Source: CAYOVG01 sp964407285 (GTDB lineage: Bacteria; Desulfobacterota; Syntrophobacteria; Syntrophobacterales; Syntrophobacteraceae). From it: a stretch of 23,066 nucleotides of DNA. The notes under the pieces were generated by a model, which had not been told where the DNA came from, made no database searches, and saw nothing but the letters and a program-made list of their open reading frames with translations. The stretch covers positions 1 through 23,066 of the forward strand of contig CAYOVG010000064.1 in NCBI GenBank assembly GCA_964407285.1, in the 5' to 3' direction. Both the position numbers and the translations under genes were made by a program. Of this stretch, positions 15,311 to 21,737 are shown piece after piece (position 1 is the stretch's first letter; each line of letters begins with the position of its first letter).

Positions 15311-15388
15311 GATTGTATCCTCCTCATTCCAAAGGATTTCCGATTAACGGCTCGCATCTCTTTCGGTTGCGCCGGACCGGTGTGGACC

Positions 15389-15460
15389 GACGAGATGCAG
15401 GGCGCGCGAATTCCGAGGCATCAAAGGCATACGGCGTATGATCGGCGCCGCACTTCCTCC
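15389..15460 (+). repeat. Diverged copy of the dispersed intergenic repeat
   Basis: The first 32 bases match 7872-7903 closely (GA-GAGATGCA-GGCGCGCGAAT shared), then similarity decays through a region that keeps the spacing of a GGCGTAC-like palindrome. The terminal motifs are not recognisable. It lies directly downstream of the stop of the zinc-ribbon gene. Confidence 0.6.
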
Positions 15461-15465
15461 ATCCG

Positions 15466-15840
15466 CTAATACCTTGTCATGACGGTTCCGCACTTCGTGC
15501 ACGTATTCTGCACGCAGGGTACTCCACGTTGATGCGGTTCACGATGTCCGCATTGCGGACAGACGCAGTAGTTCGTGACTCCCGCCGCTGGAGAGCCCGC
15601 TCCCATACTGCGGGGGGTATTCCGGCCTTGACCTTGACCCCGGCCTTGGCTTTGACCTTGACCCCGGCCNNNNNNNNNNNNNNNNNNNNNNNNNNNNNNN
15701 NNNNNNNNNNNNNNNNNNNNNNNNNNNNNNNNNNNNNNNNNNNNNNNNNNNNNNNNNNNNNNNNNNNNNTGGCTTTGACCTTGACCCCGGCCTTGACCCT
15801 GACCGCCTCCTCCCCCCGTTCCGCGTCCTTTCGGATTCAT
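15466..15840 (-). CDS. Gly/Gln/Arg-rich zinc-ribbon protein, internal start (contains gap)
   Basis: The ATG at 15840 has AGGAGGG seven bases upstream, the best ribosome site in this operon, and the product starts MNPKGRGTGGGGGQGQGRGQ, a typical start for these low-complexity proteins. The C-terminal ~40 residues are a zinc ribbon (VCPQCGHREPHQRGVPC, then CTKCG) of a type that I recall as a separate small protein next to NifX-like and DUF5320 genes. It may therefore be made alone as well as fused to the NifX-like domain. The number of GQ/GR repeats is unknown because of the gap. Confidence 0.6.
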   Translation of the reverse strand: MNPKGRGTGGGGGQGQGRGQGQSXXXXXXXXXXXXXXXXXXXXXXXXXXXXXXXXXXGRGQGQSQGRGQGQGRNTPRSMGAGSPAAGVTNYCVCPQCGHREPHQRGVPCVQNTCTKCGTVMTRY

Positions 15841-16230
15841 ACTGGTTCCCTCCTGATACCGTTCATTCGTGTTCTTCCACCGCCGACCTTCCCGCCTGCG
15901 ACAGCCCGGCATGGCAAAAAGATCGCCGTTCAAGCGGCCGTTGAACCAAGCCTCGATGATCTCGCGCAGGTCGCCGGCGAGGAACGGGATCACCTGGATT
16001 CCGTATGCCGCAACCATGTTATGCATGGGTCTGGAAATGGCCCCGCAAACCAGGGATTGGATGCCTAACTCCACCAGTCGAAGCGCCTTTTGGACCGGTG
16101 GGTCCTGCGGCAGCGTCGCATGTGTTTCCCCCACCATCCGCCCGCCTTCCGTCTCGACGACGAGAATGTGGCCCGCGGTGTCGAAGACGGGCGCTATTCG
16201 ATGGTCCCAATATGCGAACGCGGTTTTCAT
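15466..16230 (-). CDS. NifX-like protein read in frame into a Gly/Gln/Arg-rich zinc-ribbon protein (contains gap)
   Basis: Starting at ATG 16230 (AGGA eight bases upstream), residues 1 to about 110 form a NifX-type cluster-binding domain (MKTAFAYWDHRIAPVFD near the start, LVCGAISRPMHNMVAAYGI in the middle, a terminal MPGC). There is no stop after it. The frame continues through a basic linker into a (GQ/GR)n repeat and a C-terminal zinc ribbon with Cys-x-Cys-x2-Cys and Cys-x4-Cys-x2-Cys (CVCPQC ... CVQNTCTKC). An internal ATG at 15840 with a strong ribosome site suggests two genes that have lost their separating stop. The 100-N gap interrupts the repeat, so length and frame continuity are unproven. 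It is the first gene behind a sigma-54 promoter. Confidence 0.7.
   Translation of the reverse strand: MKTAFAYWDHRIAPVFDTAGHILVVETEGGRMVGETHATLPQDPPVQKALRLVELGIQSLVCGAISRPMHNMVAAYGIQVIPFLAGDLREIIEAWFNGRLNGDLFAMPGCRRREGRRWKNTNERYQEGTSMNPKGRGTGGGGGQGQGRGQGQSXXXXXXXXXXXXXXXXXXXXXXXXXXXXXXXXXXGRGQGQSQGRGQGQGRNTPRSMGAGSPAAGVTNYCVCPQCGHREPHQRGVPCVQNTCTKCGTVMTRY
15623..15802 (-). repeat. In-frame tandem repeat encoding (Gly-Gln/Arg)n, interrupted by the gap
   Basis: Both flanks of the gap consist of units built on hexanucleotides, GGCCTTGACC-type blocks of 18 or 24 bases on the plus strand, which encode GQ, GR and SQ dipeptides on the minus strand. The assembly broke exactly inside this repeat, which explains the gap and implies that more copies exist. 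Confidence 0.85.
15670..15769. other. Assembly gap (100 N)
   Basis: Exactly 100 unresolved bases inside the tandem repeat. For the flanking reading frames to join, the true length must leave remainder 1 on division by 3, which the placeholder happens to satisfy. Confidence 0.98.
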
Positions 16231-16265
16231 CCTGTGGATCCTGTTCATTAGAGTTCACACAGAGT

Positions 16266-16284
16266 AAAGCAAATAGGGCGCCAA
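16266..16284 (-). promoter_or_regulatory. Sigma-54 (-24/-12) promoter of the NifX-like operon
   Basis: On the minus strand TTGGCGCCCTATTTGCTTT matches the consensus TTGGCACN5TTGCTTT with one substitution (G for A). The invariant GG (16282-16281) and GC (16270-16269) are ten bases apart, as required. Transcription would start near 16258, about 28 bases before the NifX-like ATG at 16230. A sigma-54 activator gene lies directly upstream. Confidence 0.85.
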
Positions 16285-16370
16285 GATTCACCCCGGAGAC
16301 GGGTTAGCTCATAACAGACTGGTAATACAGGAGATAGTTCGGCATCGGAAGTGAGGTGGAAGAACACATG

Positions 16371-16388
16371 AGTAGCTATTTAGCTACT
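16371..16388. promoter_or_regulatory. Palindromic candidate activator (enhancer) site
   Basis: AGTAGCTA-TT-TAGCTACT is a perfect inverted repeat with 8-bp arms. Its centre is about 120 bases upstream of the predicted sigma-54 start, the usual distance for a bacterial enhancer-binding protein. It is 29 bases past the stop of the activator gene, and no T tract follows, so a terminator role is unlikely. Confidence 0.65.
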
Positions 16389-16416
16389 ATCATCATCCAA
16401 AAGAGATGCATATCCG

Positions 16417-17805
16417 CTACTCCTGCTTCCGCCGGCGGGTGCGGCCGTCCGGCCTGGGAAGAGTGATTCCCAGCTTCTTGATTCTGCGGAAAAGCGTAGT
16501 CTTGTGAATGCCGAGTTCTCTCGCGGCGGCCAGCCGGTTGAAAGCGTTGCGTTCCAGTGCGCCGCGAATGGCCTGGGCGTCCAGAATGTCGTGGGCGGAA
16601 CGGATATCCGCCTCGCCCGCTGCGGTCGCTTCGCAGAACGTCAGTTCCCGGGGCAGGTGCGCGATGCCTATCAGCCCTTTGCGGCAGAGAACGAAAGCGC
16701 GTTCGATGGCGTTTTCCAACTCGCGGATGTTGCCCGGCCAGGGGTGAGCCATGAGCAGAGAAAGCGCTTCCGGAGAAATCCCCTGAACGAATTTCCGCTG
16801 CAACCGGTTGAATCGGGCGATGAACTCGTCCACCAGGAGGGGAATGTCCTCTTTTCGCCGGCGCAGCGGGGGCAGTTCCACACGGACCACGTTTACACGG
16901 TAGTAAAGATCCTCCCGGAACGACCCCCGGCGCACCTGTTCGGCCAGGTCCTTGTTGGTGGCCGTAACGACGCGCACATCCGCGGTCTCCGAATGGGTGG
17001 CGCCCAGCGGCTCGTAAGTCCGCTCCTGCAGCACCCGGAGCAGTCGGACCTGAAGGGCCGGACTGACCTCTGCAATCTCGTCCAGGAAAAGGGTCCCTCC
17101 CTTGGCCGCCGCAAAACGTCCCGGTTTGTCTTTGTGCGCGCCGGTGAACGCCCCGGCCTTGTATCCAAACAGCTCCGATTCCAGCAGCGTGTCGGGTAAG
17201 GCCCCGCAGTTGACGGCGATGAAGGGGCCACAATTCCGGGAACTCAGTGAATGGATCGTTCGCGCCACCCGTTCCTTTCCCGTGCCGGTTTCGCCGAGAA
17301 TGAGCACCGTACTGGGGCTGGCGGCGATGGCGGGCAGGACCTCGAACAGGCGCTGCATCAAAGGGCTTTTGCTGGTCAAATCGCCCACCCGGAAGTTGCC
17401 TTCCAGCTCCCGGCGCAGGGCTTCCAGTTCCGTGAGGTCCCGAAACGTTTCCGCGCCGCCGATGACGCGCCCCTCGGCGTCCCTGAGCACGGCGGTGGAT
17501 ACGCTGATGGGGATGCGGTTTCCTTCCGAGTCCACGATGTAGCCGGATTGGCCGATAACGGGCTTGCCGGTTTTCAACGTCTCCTGCAACGCGCAGTGGG
17601 CCCCGCACATGCTGGAACGAAACACGTCCGAACAGCGGCGACCGATAGCTTCCGTACGGGACACACCGGTGATCTTCTCGGCGGCCCGATTGAAAGAGGT
17701 GACACGCCACTCCGGATCCACGGTGAATACGCCGTCCGAGATGCTCTCGAGGATGGCGTCCCTGGCCGTGAGGATTTTAGGAGTTCTGCGTTTCTTGCCG
17801 GTCAT
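16417..17805 (-). CDS. Sigma-54-dependent transcriptional activator (PAS, AAA+, Fis-type HTH)
   Basis: 462 residues from ATG 17805 (GGGAAG about eight bases upstream). Residues about 15-130 are a PAS domain with three cysteines, Cys58, Cys67 and Cys71 (RRCSDVFRSSMCGAHC), that could bind a metal or sense redox state. Residues about 140-370 are the AAA+ domain with Walker A GETGTGKE (171-178), GAFTGA (218-223), which contacts sigma-54, and Walker B GGTLFLDE (236-243). The C-terminus (about 415-455) is a Fis-type helix-turn-helix (LAAARELGIHKTTLFRRIKK). There is no receiver domain, so it is not a classical response regulator. It most likely binds the palindrome at 16371-16388 and activates the promoter at 16266-16284. 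In Desulfovibrio a comparable activator controls the orange-protein operons. Confidence 0.92.
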   Translation of the reverse strand: MTGKKRRTPKILTARDAILESISDGVFTVDPEWRVTSFNRAAEKITGVSRTEAIGRRCSDVFRSSMCGAHCALQETLKTGKPVIGQSGYIVDSEGNRIPISVSTAVLRDAEGRVIGGAETFRDLTELEALRRELEGNFRVGDLTSKSPLMQRLFEVLPAIAASPSTVLILGETGTGKERVARTIHSLSSRNCGPFIAVNCGALPDTLLESELFGYKAGAFTGAHKDKPGRFAAAKGGTLFLDEIAEVSPALQVRLLRVLQERTYEPLGATHSETADVRVVTATNKDLAEQVRRGSFREDLYYRVNVVRVELPPLRRRKEDIPLLVDEFIARFNRLQRKFVQGISPEALSLLMAHPWPGNIRELENAIERAFVLCRKGLIGIAHLPRELTFCEATAAGEADIRSAHDILDAQAIRGALERNAFNRLAAARELGIHKTTLFRRIKKLGITLPRPDGRTRRRKQE

Positions 17806-17895
17806 GGGGTTGCTTCCCGAAAATCGCATGAGCATTGCGTGAGGATATGTTTCTCCCCGCCCGGTACAAACAAAAGTCGAATCCGGCGTGAAATC

Positions 17896-17925
17896 ATTAT
17901 TCGGATGGTTCGGCCTTTGTGTCAA
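17896..17925 (-). promoter_or_regulatory. Candidate sigma-70 promoter of the activator gene
   Basis: TTGACA (17925-17920) is followed after 18 bases by AATAAT (17901-17896) on the minus strand, about 90 bases upstream of the activator ATG. An imperfect inverted repeat (17970-17977 with 17987-17994) lies further upstream. The rest of the 271-base spacer to livF shows no gene and no clear liv terminator. Confidence 0.6.
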
Positions 17926-18076
17926 CCCGGTGTTTTCGGGCATGTTCCCGTCACCGGGAGCGCTTAAGCCTCGATTCGACTTACCTGATTCGAGATGAGG
18001 GAAATGAGGGCGCACCCACGAATCGGATGATTGCGGCGGAGCAAGGCCGGGCGAGGCGCGGATATCGCGTTCCGTA

Positions 18077-18781
18077 TTACAGACCCAGATAGACTTTCTT
18101 GATGTCGCTCCTGCGGATGAGGTCTTCGCTGTTTCCTTCCAGAACCACCTTTCCCCGTTCGAACACGTATGCGCGGCGGCCGAGCCTAAGACCCATTCGG
18201 GCGTTCTGTTCCACGAGCAGGACGGCGATCCCTTCCCGGTTTATTTCCAGCATCCGGTCTTCCAACTTCCGGCAGAGCAGCGGACTCAGGCCCAATGTGG
18301 GCTCATCCATCATAAGCAACTGCGGGTTCGCCATCAACGCGCGTCCCGTGGCCAGCATCTGCCGCTCGCCGCCGCTCAAGCTGTCGGCGCGTTGCCCGAC
18401 CCTTTCCTTTAATATGGGGAAGAAATGGAAAACCTTTTCCAGCCGTTTTGCATTCTTCCGGGCGTCTTTCTGCAGGTACGCGCCCATCCTCAGGTTGTCC
18501 AGGACCGTCAGCAGAGGAAAAACCTTACCGCCCTCGGGCACTTGGATCACTCCTTTGGCCGCGATCTCGGGTGAAGACATCCCGTCTATGCGGGTTCCTT
18601 TGAAGCGGATTTCTCCGTTGCGGCGTGTAAGGCCGCTGACGGCGTTCAGGGTCGAGGTCTTGCCCGCTCCGTTGGCCCCTATGAGGGTCACGAACTCGTT
18701 TTCCTGGACGAACAGACTTACGCCTTTCACCGCTTCCACTTTGTCGTAGAAAACCCGGAGTTCCCGCAGCTCCAGAATCAC
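18077..18781 (-). CDS. livF: Branched-chain amino acid ABC transporter ATPase LivF
   Basis: 234 residues. The GTG at 18781 overlaps the livG stop (GTGA) and has AAGGGAG six bases upstream; the longer frame running into livG is rejected. It shows Walker A GANGAGKT, the Q-loop region IQVPEGGKVF typical of LivF, the signature LSGGERQML, and Walker B LLMMDEP with the catalytic Glu. It is one of two cytoplasmic ATPases that power uptake through LivHM. Last gene of a livKHMGF set. Confidence 0.95.
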   Translation of the reverse strand: MILELRELRVFYDKVEAVKGVSLFVQENEFVTLIGANGAGKTSTLNAVSGLTRRNGEIRFKGTRIDGMSSPEIAAKGVIQVPEGGKVFPLLTVLDNLRMGAYLQKDARKNAKRLEKVFHFFPILKERVGQRADSLSGGERQMLATGRALMANPQLLMMDEPTLGLSPLLCRKLEDRMLEINREGIAVLLVEQNARMGLRLGRRAYVFERGKVVLEGNSEDLIRRSDIKKVYLGL

Positions 18782-19551
18782 GGCGCACTCCCTTGCTCGG
18801 TCCCCAGATAGGCTTCGATGACCTCCTTCCGGGACGTCACCTCTTCGGGCGTCCCATCGGCGATTTTTCGACCATAGTCCAAGACGACAAGTCTCCGGCA
18901 AAGACTCAGTACCGTTTTCACATGATGCTCCACGAGCACGATGGTTATTCCCCGTTCCGCCAGTTCCCGGACGCGCTCCATCACCTCCTGCGTTTCTTCA
19001 CCACTTAATCCCGCGACAGGCTCATCGAGAAGCAGCAGCTTCGGATCCGCCGCCATGGCCATGGCCAGTCCTAAGATGCGCTGGTGTCCATGGGGAAGTT
19101 GATCGGCCGGCACGTGCGAAACCTCCGTGAGTCCCCAGTATTCGAGCGCTTCCCGGGCTTGCCGTATGATGTCCGTTTCTTCTCTCCGGTATGCATGGGC
19201 GCCGAAAAACGCCTGCAAGAGGTTCGTACGGGCCTGGAGGTGATACCCGCGGATCAGGTTTTCCAATACGGTCGCTTCTCTGTAAAGAATGTTGGACTGG
19301 AACGTGCGAACCAGGCCCATGGCGGTTATCCTGTCGGGACGCAGCCCCGTGATTCTCCTCCCATCGTACACTATCTCGCCTCTGGAAGGACGGTAGAAGC
19401 CGCTGACCACGTTGAACAGGGTGGTCTTGCCCGAACCGTTGGGCCCTACCAGACCCACCAGTTCGTTTTCACGGATCTCCAGGTTGACTTCCGTAAGGGC
19501 GGCCAGTTTGCCGAAAAACCGGCTTACGTTTCGGAGTTCAAGCAGCGCCAT
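18778..19551 (-). CDS. livG: Branched-chain amino acid ABC transporter ATPase LivG
   Basis: 257 residues from ATG 19551 (AGAGGG eight bases upstream). Walker A GPNGSGKT, the LivG-specific VRTFQSNILY Q-loop and Walker B LLLLDEP are present. The ABC signature reads LPHGHQRIL in place of the usual LSGGQ or LSYGQ form, a noticeable departure, although the Gly and Gln remain. It overlaps livF by four bases and is separated from livM by 105 bases with no gene. Confidence 0.94.
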   Translation of the reverse strand: MALLELRNVSRFFGKLAALTEVNLEIRENELVGLVGPNGSGKTTLFNVVSGFYRPSRGEIVYDGRRITGLRPDRITAMGLVRTFQSNILYREATVLENLIRGYHLQARTNLLQAFFGAHAYRREETDIIRQAREALEYWGLTEVSHVPADQLPHGHQRILGLAMAMAADPKLLLLDEPVAGLSGEETQEVMERVRELAERGITIVLVEHHVKTVLSLCRRLVVLDYGRKIADGTPEEVTSRKEVIEAYLGTEQGSAP

Positions 19552-19656
19552 GCGCAACACCCTCTTCCAGCTTCAACGGATTCTGTCCGGCGCCGGTTTC
19601 CGTTCAACGGACATCCGGCGGGAACGGCTCCATGCTCCGACGGCGTCCTTCTCCGG

Positions 19657-20628
19657 TCACACCTTCTTGGAGCGTATCCACCCGGACAAATGCCTCCTTA
19701 TATCCACCAGGCCGTTGGGAAGAAGAAACACGATCAGCACCACGAGCGCGCCGAATACCAGTTGCTTTGCGCCCTTGAGCAAACCCGCGAGATAATCGCC
19801 CCCGGCCGAAAGAAGCAGGGCCCCGATGATGGGTCCCGCTACCGGTGAAGCGATGCCCCCCACCGTGCACATGATCAGGATCATGATGGACTCCCACAAG
19901 CCGAACAAGGTGGGGCCCACAAAAAACAGATACTGACTGTACAAGGCCCCGGCCATGCCGGTGAAGAAACCGGCCACCGTGAACGCGATCACCCGATATT
20001 TCATGAGGTGCATGCCGGCGTGCTCCGAGAGCCTTGGATTGGACGCTATGCTTCGAGATATTCTTCCCAGGCGGCTGGTATCCATTCTCCAAAAGACCAG
20101 TCCCGATACGGCTACGAAGATCAGAGCTGTATAGTAGTACGCCGTTTTACTGGCGGCGAAGTAAACAGTATAATCGCCGATATGGAGTACGGGTTGAGGA
20201 GGGATAAGACCGTATGTTCCCATTGTTATCGAGGTTGCATTCATCGCGATAACCCGGATAAGCTCAGCAAACGCCAGCGTCACGATAGCAAAATATATCC
20301 CTCCCAGTCTCAGGACTATTACGCCTAACAACATGGCGACAGATGCAGAAATAGTACCACCTATAATCAGACTAAGCCACATGTCCAAGTGCACATGTAT
20401 ACTTAATAGGGCCGCAGTGTATGCTCCTATAGACATAAAGGCTGCTTGGCCCATGCTGAATTGACCTGTTCTGACAATTGCGTTCCATCCCATGCATGTC
20501 ACGGACCATATCAATCCTGGAATTATGAGTGTAAGAATAAATCGGCTTTCTATGACAAGTGGAAACAATACTAATAATACTGATGCGACAATACCGCCAA
20601 CTACGCGTTTCCACCCGACTAAGGTCAT
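19657..20628 (-). CDS. livM: Branched-chain amino acid ABC transporter permease LivM
   Basis: 323 residues with about nine membrane segments. It contains the LivM landmarks GQFSMGQAAFMSIGAYT (about 55-71) and, near the C-terminus, MCTVGGIASPVAGPIIGA, the cytoplasmic coupling region that contacts the ATPases. AGGA lies nine bases before the ATG. It pairs with LivH to form the inner-membrane channel. The first half of the gene (20628 to about 20160) is clearly richer in A and T and uses different codons from the second half and from the neighbours, although the protein is intact across the change. Confidence 0.94.
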   Translation of the reverse strand: MTLVGWKRVVGGIVASVLLVLFPLVIESRFILTLIIPGLIWSVTCMGWNAIVRTGQFSMGQAAFMSIGAYTAALLSIHVHLDMWLSLIIGGTISASVAMLLGVIVLRLGGIYFAIVTLAFAELIRVIAMNATSITMGTYGLIPPQPVLHIGDYTVYFAASKTAYYYTALIFVAVSGLVFWRMDTSRLGRISRSIASNPRLSEHAGMHLMKYRVIAFTVAGFFTGMAGALYSQYLFFVGPTLFGLWESIMILIMCTVGGIASPVAGPIIGALLLSAGGDYLAGLLKGAKQLVFGALVVLIVFLLPNGLVDIRRHLSGWIRSKKV

Positions 20629-20639
20629 TATTGTTAATC

Positions 20640-21503
20640 CTATACCCTGCTGTCGGACATGCCGAATAGACCCTGAGGCCTGATAAGTATGATCAGAATT
20701 ACGGCAAGAAACGATATCAACTCATGCCATGGACCCATGTAGTAACCACCCAGGGACGTCACAAATCCCAGAATCATTCCGCCCGCGATGGCGCCTCGGA
20801 AGCTCCCCAATCCCCCCAGAACGATGGCCAAGAGAGCCACGATGAGAGGTTTGGCGCCGATTTGCGGACCGACAAAGTACGCCGGCGCCATCAGTCCCCC
20901 CGCAAGGGCCGCCAGTGCACAGCCGATGGCCATGGTGACGCTGTACAGCCGGCCGGCCTTCACTCCGTACAGACCCGCAACGACGGGTTCCTGAGCCGCG
21001 GCTCGGATCGCCAGACCCATTCGGGTCCGATTGATGAAAACGTACAGGCCCAGCATGATCGTAATGGCCATGCCTACCAGCACCAGCCTCTCCGCGCTTA
21101 CGGATGCGGAACCCACCCGGACGACGCCTTTGAACACACTGGGAACGGATTTCAACTCGACTCCGAAAAAGACCGTGGCTGCACCCTCAAGAACAAAAAT
21201 CAAGCCCAATGAAACGACGCTTGCCGGCAGGAAACCCTTGCCGGAAAGGGGGCGCAAGAGGCATCGTTCGATGACTACACCCACAAGAGCCACCAAAACG
21301 GCCGCCACGAGGAGGGAGGCGAAGTAATTCACGCCGAAGCCCACGAAGGCGTAATACACCACGAAAGCGCCGAGCATGTAGAGCTGACCATGGGTCCAGT
21401 TCAGTATGCCCATGATGCCGAATACCAGCACCAGGCCGGAGGCCATCATCACGATGGTGGAACCGATGATCAGCGCATTAACCCAAACGGCGGCAGGAGG
21501 CAT
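20640..21503 (-). CDS. livH: Branched-chain amino acid ABC transporter permease LivH
   Basis: 287 residues with about eight membrane segments. ATG 21503 is chosen because GGGAG lies seven bases upstream and the product then starts directly before the first helix. It shows the family's GIMGILNWTHGQLYMLGAF near the N-terminus and VLGGLGSFRGAIAGG coupling-loop motif. Only 11 bases separate it from livM. Its last 60 bases already lie in the AT-rich patch that covers the start of livM. Confidence 0.94.
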   Translation of the reverse strand: MPPAAVWVNALIIGSTIVMMASGLVLVFGIMGILNWTHGQLYMLGAFVVYYAFVGFGVNYFASLLVAAVLVALVGVVIERCLLRPLSGKGFLPASVVSLGLIFVLEGAATVFFGVELKSVPSVFKGVVRVGSASVSAERLVLVGMAITIMLGLYVFINRTRMGLAIRAAAQEPVVAGLYGVKAGRLYSVTMAIGCALAALAGGLMAPAYFVGPQIGAKPLIVALLAIVLGGLGSFRGAIAGGMILGFVTSLGGYYMGPWHELISFLAVILIILIRPQGLFGMSDSRV

Positions 21504-21572
21504 TCCCGTTCTCCCGATCCAGGATCCATCTTTTCGGCATCCCGGGTTGGCGCGCATTCAGAGGGGAACCCC

Positions 21573-21586
21573 GCCCGTGACCGGGC
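21573..21586 (-). other. Short stem-loop in the livK-livH spacer
   Basis: GCCCG (21573-21577) pairs with CGGGC (21582-21586) around a 4-nt loop. It is the third hairpin of the spacer and is weak alone. Confidence 0.3.
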
Positions 21587-21621
21587 CTCCCTGTATTTCC
21601 TCTTGTCACCGCGCAGCCGGA

Positions 21622-21644
21622 GGCGGGGGTCAAGAACCCCCGCC
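21622..21644 (-). other. Strong stem-loop in the livK-livH spacer
   Basis: GGCGGGGGT (21622-21630) pairs perfectly with ACCCCCGCC (21636-21644) around 5 bases, with no T tract. Such stems after a binding-protein gene commonly stabilise its mRNA and lower expression of the membrane genes that follow. Confidence 0.6.
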
Positions 21645-21657
21645 CCGAGTGCTCTTG

Positions 21658-21697
21658 CCCACGGAGACGCGATCCTCGAAAAAAGAGGCGCCGTGGG
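21658..21697 (-). other. Second stem-loop in the livK-livH spacer
   Basis: CCCACGG (21658-21664) pairs with CCGTGGG (21691-21697), and an inner CCTC pairs with GAGG around an A-rich loop. It is the first structure met by a transcript leaving livK and may be a weak terminator or attenuator. Confidence 0.5.
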
Positions 21698-21737
21698 TGC
21701 GACGTCTTCGCCGGGCCGTCACGGGTTCCCGGCGCAT

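Noticed and set aside
15623..15802. Possible CRISPR array at the repeats around gap 2
   Set aside because: Units are built on 6 bases with no unique spacers and encode GQ/GR dipeptides in frame, so this is a coding tandem repeat.
16376..17710. Second minus-strand frame of 444 codons overlapping the sigma-54 activator
   Set aside because: The product is an Arg/Gly-rich, shifted reading of the AAA+ gene, which has all its motifs in the other frame.
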